The translations under genes were made by a program, and so were the position numbers. The notes beneath the pieces were generated by a model. That model ran no database searches and had not been told where the DNA came from. It worked only from the letters and a program-made list of their open reading frames with translations. Positions 27,143 to 34,741 of a stretch of DNA of 64,000 nucleotides are shown here, in pieces (the first letter of the stretch is position 1; each line of letters starts with the position of its first letter). The DNA lies in NCBI GenBank assembly GCA_016714685.1, contig JADKCH010000001.1, positions 248,001 through 312,000 on the forward strand, read 5' to 3'. This DNA comes from Candidatus Geothrix odensensis (lineage in GTDB: Bacteria > Acidobacteriota > Holophagae > Holophagales > Holophagaceae).

Positions 27143-28045
27143 TCAGGCCAGGAGGGCGGCCAGGGCGATGGAGCTGAGCTTGGTCTTGGCGCTGTCGCCA
27201 CGGCTGCTGAGGACGCAGGGGACGCGGGCGCCGGCCACCACGGCGGCGATCTCGGCGCCGCCGAGTTTGGTGCCGGCCTTGTAGAACACGTTGCCCGCCT
27301 CCAGGTTCGGGAAGAGCAGGCAGTCCGCGTCCCCGGCCACGGGACCGCCCATGCCCTTGATGCGGGCGGATTCGGGGTCGATGGCGCCATCCAGGGCCAT
27401 GGGGCCGTCCACGAAGGCGCCCCTGATCTGGCCGCGCTCGGCCATCTTCGACAGCAGGGCCGCTTCGGCGCTGGAGCGCAGCTTGGGCTGCACCTGCTCG
27501 GAGGCCGACAGCACCGCGACCTTCGGGGTTTCGATCCCCAGGGCCCTGGCGGCCTTCACCAGGTAGCCCAGGATCGCCACCTTCTCCTTCAACTCGGGCT
27601 CGGGGATGACGGCCACATCGCCCGCGATGAGGAGCTTCGAATGGTTCGGGTGCTCCATCACGGTCACGTGGCTGAGGATGGCACCGGAGTCGAGCAGGCC
27701 CAGTTCCTTGTTCAGGATGGCCTTCATGTAGAGCTCGGTGCTCAGCAGGCCCTTCATGAGCAGGTCGGCCTCGCCGGAGCGCACCATGGCCACGGCCTTG
27801 GCGGCGGCTTCGCGATCGGTGGCGGCGTGGGTCATGCAGAAGCGATCCCGCGGGATGCCCAGCTCCTGGCAGCCCTTGGCCATGATCGGCTCATCGCCCA
27901 CCAGGAAGGCTTCCACCAGGCCCGCTTCCACGGCGGCGTTCACGGCCTCCAGGGTGTGAGTGTCGTTGGCCCAGGCCACCACCAGGCGCTTGCGGGGGCG
28001 ATCCTTCACGGCAAGGAGCAGCTCGTCGAGGGTGTTGATCCGCAT
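27143..28045 (-). CDS. ptb: Phosphate butyryltransferase / phosphate acyltransferase
   Basis: About 300 residues of the Ptb/Pta family: RKRLVVAWANDTHTLEAV at the N-terminus, ADLLMKGLLSTELYMKAILN and SHVTVMEHPNH in the middle, and GPVAGDADCLLFPNLEAGN near the end. It interconverts acyl-CoA plus phosphate with acyl-phosphate. The ATG giving MRINTLDELL was chosen because upstream residues look unrelated. It is convergent with the secreted-protein gene and near the Pta/Ptb-Buk fusion, so the cell has two phosphotransacylase-like proteins in this region. Confidence 0.88.
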   Translation of the reverse strand: MRINTLDELLLAVKDRPRKRLVVAWANDTHTLEAVNAAVEAGLVEAFLVGDEPIMAKGCQELGIPRDRFCMTHAATDREAAAKAVAMVRSGEADLLMKGLLSTELYMKAILNKELGLLDSGAILSHVTVMEHPNHSKLLIAGDVAVIPEPELKEKVAILGYLVKAARALGIETPKVAVLSASEQVQPKLRSSAEAALLSKMAERGQIRGAFVDGPMALDGAIDPESARIKGMGGPVAGDADCLLFPNLEAGNVFYKAGTKLGGAEIAAVVAGARVPCVLSSRGDSAKTKLSSIALAALLA

Positions 28046-28097
28046 GGCAGTTCCTGTCAAAAGGCCGGTTGCACCGGCGGGCCCAGGGGAAGGTAGC

Positions 28098-28466
28098 ATG
28101 GTCGCCATGGCCGTCTCAGTGAGCTTCCGCACATACCTCCTCGAGCAACTGGGGCAGATCCGTCCGATCACCACCCGCCCGATGTTCGGCGGTCTGACCT
28201 TCTTCGCCGAGGGCCGCGCCTTCGCCCTGGCCGACGACGGCGTGATCTATTTCAAGGTGGACGACAGCAACCGCCCGGACTTCGTGGCCGCGGGCAAGGG
28301 CCCCTTCCTGCCCTTCGGGGATCCGGACAAGCCCATGCAGTACTACGAGCTGCCGGAGGAAGTGCTGGAGGACCCGGAGGCGCTGGCCCAGTGGATGGCC
28401 AAGGCCATCGCCGTGGCCATGAAGGCCAAGCCCAGGTCCAAAGCCAAGCCCGCCAAGGAGAAATAG
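28098..28466 (+). CDS. TfoX N-terminal domain protein
   Basis: About 122 residues starting MVAMAVSVSFRTYLLEQLG and containing ITTRPMFGGLTFFAEGRAFA and VIYFKVDDSNRPDF, the TfoX/Sxy N-terminal domain. The C-terminal TfoX domain is missing and the tail is Lys/Ala/Pro-rich (KAKPRSKAKPAKEK). Full-length Sxy regulates competence in Gammaproteobacteria; single-domain versions are widespread and uncharacterised. It is divergent from ptb and just upstream of a GNAT gene. Confidence 0.82.
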   Translation: MVAMAVSVSFRTYLLEQLGQIRPITTRPMFGGLTFFAEGRAFALADDGVIYFKVDDSNRPDFVAAGKGPFLPFGDPDKPMQYYELPEEVLEDPEALAQWMAKAIAVAMKAKPRSKAKPAKEK

Positions 28467-28469
28467 CCG

Positions 28470-28994
28470 ATGGTCTCCGCCTTCACCATCCGACCCGCCA
28501 CGCTGGACGATGCGCCGACCCTGGCGGCGCTGGGGGCCCAGACCTTCCGCGAGACCTTCGAGGCCATCTGCTCCTCCCAGGACCTGGCGGATTTCCTGGC
28601 GGAGGCCTATGGCGACGCGATCCAGCGCACCGAGCTGGCCGATCCCTCTCGTCCCGCCCTGGTGCTGGAAGCCGAGGGTCGGCCCTTGGGCTTCGCCCAG
28701 CTGCGCCTGGGCCACCGGGAGCCCTGTGTCACCGGCAGCCGCCCCGTGGAGCTGCAGCGCATCTATGTGCTGCGCGAGGCCCACGGCAGCGGCTTCGGCG
28801 CCGCGCTCATGGAGGCCTCGGTGGCCCAGGCTCGCGCCTGGGGCGCCGACGTGCTGTGGCTGGGGGTCTGGGAGCACAACGACCGGGCCCTGGCCTTCTA
28901 CGCCCGCCAGGGCTTTCGCGAGGCCGGCGACCACGTGTTCCAGATCGGCCAGCAGATCGACCGCGACCTGATCCTGGTCAAGGATCTCTCCTGA
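28470..28994 (+). CDS. GNAT family N-acetyltransferase
   Basis: 174 residues with the GNAT fold: FTIRPATLDDAPTLAAL at the start, LQRIYVLREAHGSGFGAALM for the acetyl-CoA pyrophosphate loop (R/Q-x-x-G-x-G/A type) and WLGVWEHNDRALAFYARQGF at the end. The closing GDHVFQIGQQIDRDLIL matches many uncharacterised GNAT enzymes. Substrate unknown. It begins 3 bp after the TfoX-like gene, and its stop overlaps the start of rsmE. Confidence 0.88.
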   Translation: MVSAFTIRPATLDDAPTLAALGAQTFRETFEAICSSQDLADFLAEAYGDAIQRTELADPSRPALVLEAEGRPLGFAQLRLGHREPCVTGSRPVELQRIYVLREAHGSGFGAALMEASVAQARAWGADVLWLGVWEHNDRALAFYARQGFREAGDHVFQIGQQIDRDLILVKDLS

Positions 28995-28999
28995 ACCTG

Positions 29000-29698
29000 G
29001 TGCTGCTGCTCCCCGAGGATCTGGTCGCGCCGGGCCTGGCGCGCCTGACCGGACGGCGCCTCGAGCATGTGCGCGAGGTGCACCGCGCCGAGGTCGGCGA
29101 AGACCTGGCTGTGGGTCTCCTGGGGGGTGCGATGGGGCGGGGCAGGGTGCTGCGGCTGGATGAAGGCGTCTTGGAATTGGATTTGACGCTGGACCAGGCC
29201 CCGCCCCCGAAGCTGCCGCTGACCCTGGTCCTCGCCGTGCCGCGCCCGAAGGTGCTCAACCGCGTCGTGGCCGCCGCCGCCAGCCTGGGCGTGGCCCGCC
29301 TCGTCCTGCTCAACGCCTGGAAGGTGGAGAAGGCCTACTGGGCCAGCCCGAAAATGAAGCCCGAGAACCTCCACGAGCAGCTGCTCCTGGGCCTGGAGCA
29401 GGCGAAGGACACGGTGCTGCCGGAGCTGCAGCTGGCGCGGCTCTTCCGGCCCTTCGTGGAAGATGACCTGCCGGCCCTGCTGGCGGACAGCACGGGCCTG
29501 CTGGCTCATCCCGGCATCGGCGGGGCCGCGCCAAGGGCGCTGGCCGCGCCCATCACCCTGGCCATCGGCCCCGAGGGTGGCTGGATCGACGCCGAGGTGC
29601 GAAGCCTGCTGGACGCGGGCCTGCAGCCCCTGGATCTGGGCCCGCGCATCCTGCGCACCGAGACCGCCCTGGCGGCGCTGGTGGGAAGGCTGTTCTAG
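29000..29698 (+). CDS. rsmE: 16S rRNA (uracil1498-N3)-methyltransferase
   Basis: A SPOUT methyltransferase of about 232 residues. The N-terminal PUA-like part has HVREVHRAEVGEDL. The knot region has the SAM motifs TLAIGPEGGWIDAEV and LDLGPRILRTETALAAL, which are diagnostic for RsmE. The start is uncertain: GTG 29000 gives VLLLPEDLVAPG, but an in-frame CTG at 28991 overlapping the upstream stop would give the more usual NLVLLLPEDL. The 3' end overlaps convergent ilvA by 4 bp. Confidence 0.9.
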   Translation: MLLLPEDLVAPGLARLTGRRLEHVREVHRAEVGEDLAVGLLGGAMGRGRVLRLDEGVLELDLTLDQAPPPKLPLTLVLAVPRPKVLNRVVAAAASLGVARLVLLNAWKVEKAYWASPKMKPENLHEQLLLGLEQAKDTVLPELQLARLFRPFVEDDLPALLADSTGLLAHPGIGGAAPRALAAPITLAIGPEGGWIDAEVRSLLDAGLQPLDLGPRILRTETALAALVGRLF

Positions 29699-31248
29699 CC
29701 CAGGAACAAGCGATACGCCGGGTTGTCGCCCTCGTCCACGAAGCGGTAGCCCAGGCCGTCGAGGTAGGCCTGGAAGGCTGCCTGATCCTCCGGCGGCACC
29801 TGGATGCCCGCCAGCACGCGGCCGTAGTCGGCGCCGTGGTTGCGGTAGTGGAAGAGCGAGATGTTCCAGCCGCGGCTCATGCGCTCCAGGAAGCGGAGCA
29901 GGGCGCCGGGGCGCTCCGGGAACTCGAAGCGGTAGATGCGCTCGTTGGTCGCCGTGGGCGCGTGGCCTCCCACCAGGTGGCGCACATGGAGCTTGGCCAT
30001 CTCGTTGTCGCTGAGGTCCTGGGCCGCCAGGCCTTCGGCCCGCAGGCGGGCCAGCAGGGGCTCCAGCTCCGAGCGGTCAGTCATCTGCAGGCCCACGAAG
30101 ATGTGCGCCTGCTGCGGATCCGCGAGACGGTAGTTGAACTCGGTGATGGCGCGGTGGCCGATGAGCTCGCAGAAGGCCCTGAAGCTGCCGGGCCGCTCGG
30201 GGATGGTGACGGCCAGGATGGCCTCGCGGCGCTCGCCCAGCTCCGCCCGCTCCGCCACGAAGCGCAGGCGGTCGAAGTTGGCGTTGGCCCCCGAGAGGAT
30301 GGCCACCAGGTTGCCGGAGTCTGCGTTCGATCCCTGGCGCGCGGCCCAGGCCTTGAGCCCCGCCACGGCCAGGGCCCCGGCGGGTTCCAGCACGGAGCGG
30401 GTCTCCTCGAACACATCCTTGATGGCGGCGCAGATCTCGTCGGTGTTCACCAGCACGACCTCGTCCACGAACTGGCGGCAGAGATCGAAGGTCAGCTCGC
30501 CCACCTGGCTCACGGCCACGCCGTCGGCGAAGAGTCCCACCCGGTCCAGGCGCACGCGGTGGCCCGCCGCCAGGGACTGGCTCATGGCGTCGGCATCCAC
30601 GGGCTCCACGCCGATGATGCGGATGCCCGGCTGCAGGCGCTTGAGGTAGGCGGCGATGCCCGCGATGAGGCCGCCACCCCCCACGGGCACGAAGACCGCC
30701 TGCATCCCCCGGGGCATCTGGCGCAGCAGCTCCAGGCCGATGGTGCCCTGGCCTGCGATGACGTCGAGGTCGTCGTAGGGGTGGATGTAGACGCGATCTT
30801 CGGAGGTAGCCAAGGCCTGGGAGTGGGCATAGGCCTCCTCGAAGGAGTCGCCGTGCAGGATCACCTGCGCCCCCAGGGTGCGCACCGCGTCCACCTTGAT
30901 GCCAGGCGTGGTGACGGGCATGACGATCACCGCCTGGCAGCCCAGCTTCCGCGCCGCCAGGGCCACGCCCTGGGCATGGTTGCCCGCCGAGGCGGCGATG
31001 ACGCCCCGCGCCCGCGCCGCCGGCGTGAGGTGGGCCATCTTGTTGTAGGCCCCCCGCAGCTTGAAGGAGAAGACCGGCTGCAGGTCCTCCCGCTTCAGCC
31101 ACACCGGGCTGCCCAGGCGGCCGGACAGCCTGGGCGCCGCCTCCAGGGGCGACTCGATGGCCACGTCGTAGACCAGGGCCGTGAGGATGCGTTCGAGGAG
31201 ATCTCGTGAATGGGGCTGGATCGCATCTGGCTTCAAGGCGGGCTCCAT
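29695..31248 (-). CDS. ilvA: Threonine ammonia-lyase, biosynthetic
   Basis: PLP enzyme turning threonine into 2-oxobutyrate, the first step to isoleucine. The PLP lysine is in FSFKLRGAYNK (about residue 63), the phosphate-binding glycine loop in VPVGGGGLIAG. The 517-residue length includes two C-terminal ACT-like regulatory domains (ILAVTIPERPGSFRAFCELI, YRFEFPERPGALLRFLERM), the pattern of the isoleucine-inhibited anabolic form. It is preceded by a leader peptide and terminator (see 31262-31377), indicating transcription attenuation. Confidence 0.95.
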   Translation of the reverse strand: MEPALKPDAIQPHSRDLLERILTALVYDVAIESPLEAAPRLSGRLGSPVWLKREDLQPVFSFKLRGAYNKMAHLTPAARARGVIAASAGNHAQGVALAARKLGCQAVIVMPVTTPGIKVDAVRTLGAQVILHGDSFEEAYAHSQALATSEDRVYIHPYDDLDVIAGQGTIGLELLRQMPRGMQAVFVPVGGGGLIAGIAAYLKRLQPGIRIIGVEPVDADAMSQSLAAGHRVRLDRVGLFADGVAVSQVGELTFDLCRQFVDEVVLVNTDEICAAIKDVFEETRSVLEPAGALAVAGLKAWAARQGSNADSGNLVAILSGANANFDRLRFVAERAELGERREAILAVTIPERPGSFRAFCELIGHRAITEFNYRLADPQQAHIFVGLQMTDRSELEPLLARLRAEGLAAQDLSDNEMAKLHVRHLVGGHAPTATNERIYRFEFPERPGALLRFLERMSRGWNISLFHYRNHGADYGRVLAGIQVPPEDQAAFQAYLDGLGYRFVDEGDNPAYRLFLG

Positions 31249-31261
31249 GGGTAAAGCAAAA

Positions 31262-31287
31262 CCCCCCGACCGGGAAGGTGCGGGGGG
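31262..31287 (-). terminator. ilvA attenuator terminator
   Basis: On the minus strand CCCCCCG pairs with CGGGGGG around a 12-base loop and is followed by TTTTGCTTT. It ends 14 bp before the ilvA ATG and lies about 28 bp after the leader-peptide stop, the standard geometry for a leader-peptide attenuator. Confidence 0.75.
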
Positions 31288-31314
31288 TGGCTTGGAATCG
31301 GGATGAGATCCGGC

Positions 31315-31377
31315 CTACGCCCCCTCGCGCGAAATCATCGCAATGGCGGCGGGGTTGATGGAGATGGTCGGTGTCAT
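31315..31377 (-). CDS. ilvA leader peptide
   Basis: A 20-codon frame, MTPTISINPAAIAMISREGA, ending in TAG. Four isoleucine codons (positions 5, 7, 12, 15) and two threonine codons lie in 20, matching the end product and substrate of the IlvA pathway. It lies between a plausible promoter and the terminator upstream of ilvA. Stalling at Ile codons would be expected to favour an antiterminator fold and read-through into ilvA. Its role is an inference from amino-acid content and position. No strong ribosome-binding site is visible. Confidence 0.7.
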   Translation of the reverse strand: MTPTISINPAAIAMISREGA

Positions 31378-31397
31378 GGCGGCTACTGGGATCAGCC

Positions 31398-31426
31398 AAC
31401 CTAGCACCGGGCCCGGGGCAGCACAA
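31398..31426 (-). promoter_or_regulatory. Candidate sigma-70 promoter for the ilvA leader
   Basis: On the minus strand TTGTGC and TAGGTT are separated by 17 bp, ending about 20 bp before the leader ATG. Confidence 0.45.
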
Positions 31427-31458
31427 GGCTGGGGCGGAAGGTGGGACGAGCCGGGGCC

Positions 31459-31485
31459 TTGACTCCTCGTGAAGCGATGTATAGT
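31459..31485 (+). promoter_or_regulatory. Candidate promoter for the tricorn-like protease gene
   Basis: TTGACT and TATAGT on the plus strand with a short 15-bp spacer, about 25 bp ahead of the ATG at 31511. Divergent from the ilvA promoter. Confidence 0.4.
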
Positions 31486-31510
31486 GGTGGGCCCGTTCCC
31501 GGAGTCTTTG

Positions 31511-34500
31511 ATGCTGAGCTTCCGTGCTTCCCTCCTGCTGGTCCTCGCCTGCGGTCTCGTGGCCCAGGACCGCACCCCCCGCTTCGTCAGCGCGCCGGAC
31601 GTGAACGGCGACCGCGTGGTGTTCACCTGGGAGGACGACCTCTGGCTCGGCTCCCTCAAGGGCGGTCCGGCCCGGCGCCTCAGCACGCATCCCGGCGTGG
31701 AGACCGCCGCCCGCTTCAGTCCTGACGGCAAGTGGATCGCCTTCACCGGCCAGTACGACGGCGGCAACCAGGTCTATGTGATGCCCGCGGAGGGCGGTGC
31801 GCCGAAGCGGCTCACCTGGGGCGGCGGCGCCACGGTGCAGGGCTGGACGCCCGAGGGCAAGCAGGTGCTGTTCAAGACCTTCGCCGACTTCGACCGGCGT
31901 CCCGTGGAGCGCTTCTTCACCGTGGATCTCGAGGGCCACCAGCCCGAGGCCCTGCCGATTCCGCGGGGCACCTCGGGCACCCTGTCCCCCGATGGCCAGC
32001 GCTTCGCCTACAACAGCAAGGGACGGGCCGAGTACTACTGGAAGCGGTACAAGGGCGGTGACCACCCGGACCTGTGGCTGGCGGACCTGAAGAGCGGGCG
32101 CTTCGAGAAGCTCACGGACTTCGTGGGCCGGAACGGCGCCCCCATCTGGGCCGGCGGCAAGGTGATCTTCGAATCCGACCGCGGCCCCAGCGGCATCACC
32201 AATCTCTATGCGGTGGATCCCGCCACCAAGGCCGTGGAGCCCCTGACGGACCTCAAGGACTTCGACGCGCAGCAGCCCAGCACCGATGGCCGCACCGTGG
32301 TCTTCGTGCAGGGCGGCCACCTGCAGGCCCTGGATCTGGCCACAAAGACTCTGAGGCCCGTGCCGGTGACCACCAGCAGCGACGGCTGGAAGGCCGCGCC
32401 GCGGCCCGTGAACCCCAAGGACTGGATCCAGGCCATGAGCCTCACGGCCGGGCAGGCCGTGTTCGAGGCCCGGGGCGAGGTGTTCCTCCTGCCCACGGAC
32501 GCGACCAAGCCCGCCCTGAACCTCACGAAGACGCCCGGCGTGCGCGAGCGCATGCCCCGCCTGTCGCCGGACGGCAAGCGCGTGGCCTACTTCAGTGATG
32601 CCAGCGGCGACTATGACCTGTATGTCCAGCCCGTGGACGGCGCCGCGGAGCGCATCCCCACGGGCCTGAAGACTGCGCTCTACCACCTGGAGTGGAGCCC
32701 GGATGGCACCAAGGTCCTCTTCGGTGACAAGAGCTTCGCCCTCTATGTCATGGACATGGCCACGAAGAAGCTCACCAAGGTGGACGAATCCCGCGAGCTG
32801 AAGAACGACCAGTTCACTTGGGAGGTGAGCGACTATGCCTGGGCGCCGGATTCCCAGTGGATCGCCTACAGCTTCGTGGAATCCAACCGCAACAGCCGCA
32901 TCCACCTCTTCAACCTCGCCACCAGGCAGAAGGTCACCCTGACGGACGGTTTCTACGACTGTCTGAACCCCCGCTTCGACCTCGATGGCAGCAACCTCTA
33001 CTTCCTCAGCTACAGCAACTTCCAGACCCGCCTCGACCCCAGCCAGGACAACCACATCCAGTCCGCGCCGGTGCAGGTCATGGCCGTGAAGCTGAAGGCC
33101 GGAGAGGACAAGTCGGCGTCCTCACAGTCCACCAGCAGCGCCTTCCGCATCGACGTGGCGGGCCTGGCGGAGCGCATCGCGCCGCTGCCCGTGAAGCCCG
33201 GCAACCTGTTCCACCTCAGGGCGGGCCGGGGTCTGGTGGGCTGGGACGCGGTGGAGGGCTGGGACGACAGCGTGGTGGAGGAGCTCTACGCGCCCCGGGG
33301 CGGGGAGAAGTGGAAGCTGCACCTCTACGATCCTGCCGCCAAGAAGGACAAGGAGATCGTGCTGACGGAGCCCGTGAGCGACTGGGCCTTCGATGCCGAG
33401 GGGAAGCGGCTCCTCATCCGCAAGGGACCGAACTTCCACAGTGGCGAGGCTGCCACCGTGTTCACCGCCAGGGCCCTGCCCGAGAAGCTGGACCTGGAGC
33501 GCCTGACCATGACCGTGGATCCACGCGCCGAGTGGAAGCAGATCTTCGAGGACACCTGGCGCTGGTACCGGGACTTCTTCTACGACAAGGACATGAATGG
33601 CAACGACTGGCAGGCCATCGGCGCCAAGTTCCGCGCCTGGCTGCCGGAGCTGAACTCCCGGCAGGAGCTGAACTGGCTGCTGAGCCAGATGGTGGGCGAG
33701 CTGAGCGCAAGTCACACCTACGTGGGGGGCGGCGACCTCGGTCCGGGCCGGCCCCAGCCGAACCCGGTCTTCCCGGGCCTGCTGGGCGCTGATTTCACCG
33801 CGGAGAATGGCCTCTACAAGTTCGCCAGGGTGTACGGCCCCACGGCCTATGCCCGGGACCTCAAGGCCCCCCTGGCGGATCCCGCGCCCAAAGTGAAGGA
33901 GGGCGAGTACCTGCTCGCCATCGACGGGAAACCCCTGCGCGCCCCCGATGCCATCCAGGCGCGGCTGCAGGTCATCAAGGGCCAGAAGGTAACGCTCACC
34001 GTGAACGCCAAGCCCACGCTGGAAGGCGCCCGCACCATCGAGGTGGAGCCCGTGCCGAACGACTGGGACCTGCGCTACCACCGCTGGATCGCGGGCAACA
34101 TCGCCGCCGTGGATAAGGCCTCCAACGGCCAGCTTGGCTACATGCACATCACCGCCATGGGCGACCAGAACATCGGCCAGTTCGACAAGTACTGGCGCGC
34201 CTTCCGCTACAAGAAGGGCATCGTCATCGACGTGCGCGGCAACGGCGGCGGCTGGACCGAGTACTTCATGATCGACAAGCTGGAGCGCAAGCAGGTGGGC
34301 TTCAACGTCCTGCGCGGCGTCGAGCCCTTCCGCTATCCCAACACCGCCTCCGATGGCCGCTACGTGTTTCTCACCAACGAGCAGAACGGCAGCGACGGCG
34401 AGGCGTTCCTCATGCACGTGAAGGCCCGCAACCTGGGCACCATCGTGGGCGTCCCCAGCTGGGGCGGCCTGGTGGGCATCATCAACACCCAGCTCACCCT

Positions 34501-34729
34501 GGATGGCGGCACCGTGGACCAGAGCAACAACGGCTTCTACGGTCGCGAAGGCAAGTGGTGGGTGGAGAACCACGGCGCCGACCCCGATCTCATCGTGGAG
34601 AACGACCCCGCCAGCCTCATGAAGGGCCGTGATCCGCAGCTTGAAGTGGGCATCGCGACCCTGCTCAAGCAGCTCAAGGAGAACCCCACCCCGGCCTTCC
34701 CGGCCGTGCCGGCCTATCCCAAGCGCTGA
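31511..34729 (+). CDS. Secreted tricorn-like S41 protease
   Basis: 1072 residues with a signal peptide (SFRASLLLVLACGLVAQ). The first half is beta-propeller with repeated FSPDGKWIAFTGQ, LSPDGKRVAYFSD and WSPDGTKVLFG blades. A core helical region with WRWYRDFFYDKDMNGNDW, a PDZ-like domain and a C-terminal S41 domain follow. Catalytic His appears in SASHTYVGGGD and the nucleophile Ser in NEQNGSDGEAF, matching tricorn. The start at 31511 has GGAG 6 bases upstream and places the signal peptide at the N-terminus. In archaea tricorn is cytosolic; here it is exported, so a role in extracellular or periplasmic peptide breakdown is likely. Confidence 0.9.
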   Translation: MLSFRASLLLVLACGLVAQDRTPRFVSAPDVNGDRVVFTWEDDLWLGSLKGGPARRLSTHPGVETAARFSPDGKWIAFTGQYDGGNQVYVMPAEGGAPKRLTWGGGATVQGWTPEGKQVLFKTFADFDRRPVERFFTVDLEGHQPEALPIPRGTSGTLSPDGQRFAYNSKGRAEYYWKRYKGGDHPDLWLADLKSGRFEKLTDFVGRNGAPIWAGGKVIFESDRGPSGITNLYAVDPATKAVEPLTDLKDFDAQQPSTDGRTVVFVQGGHLQALDLATKTLRPVPVTTSSDGWKAAPRPVNPKDWIQAMSLTAGQAVFEARGEVFLLPTDATKPALNLTKTPGVRERMPRLSPDGKRVAYFSDASGDYDLYVQPVDGAAERIPTGLKTALYHLEWSPDGTKVLFGDKSFALYVMDMATKKLTKVDESRELKNDQFTWEVSDYAWAPDSQWIAYSFVESNRNSRIHLFNLATRQKVTLTDGFYDCLNPRFDLDGSNLYFLSYSNFQTRLDPSQDNHIQSAPVQVMAVKLKAGEDKSASSQSTSSAFRIDVAGLAERIAPLPVKPGNLFHLRAGRGLVGWDAVEGWDDSVVEELYAPRGGEKWKLHLYDPAAKKDKEIVLTEPVSDWAFDAEGKRLLIRKGPNFHSGEAATVFTARALPEKLDLERLTMTVDPRAEWKQIFEDTWRWYRDFFYDKDMNGNDWQAIGAKFRAWLPELNSRQELNWLLSQMVGELSASHTYVGGGDLGPGRPQPNPVFPGLLGADFTAENGLYKFARVYGPTAYARDLKAPLADPAPKVKEGEYLLAIDGKPLRAPDAIQARLQVIKGQKVTLTVNAKPTLEGARTIEVEPVPNDWDLRYHRWIAGNIAAVDKASNGQLGYMHITAMGDQNIGQFDKYWRAFRYKKGIVIDVRGNGGGWTEYFMIDKLERKQVGFNVLRGVEPFRYPNTASDGRYVFLTNEQNGSDGEAFLMHVKARNLGTIVGVPSWGGLVGIINTQLTLDGGTVDQSNNGFYGREGKWWVENHGADPDLIVENDPASLMKGRDPQLEVGIATLLKQLKENPTPAFPAVPAYPKR

Positions 34730-34741
34730 GCGGAACCGGGC

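Noticed and set aside
30077..33055. 992-residue open frame on the minus strand
   Set aside because: Runs across ilvA in another frame and antisense to the tricorn-like gene; no motif.
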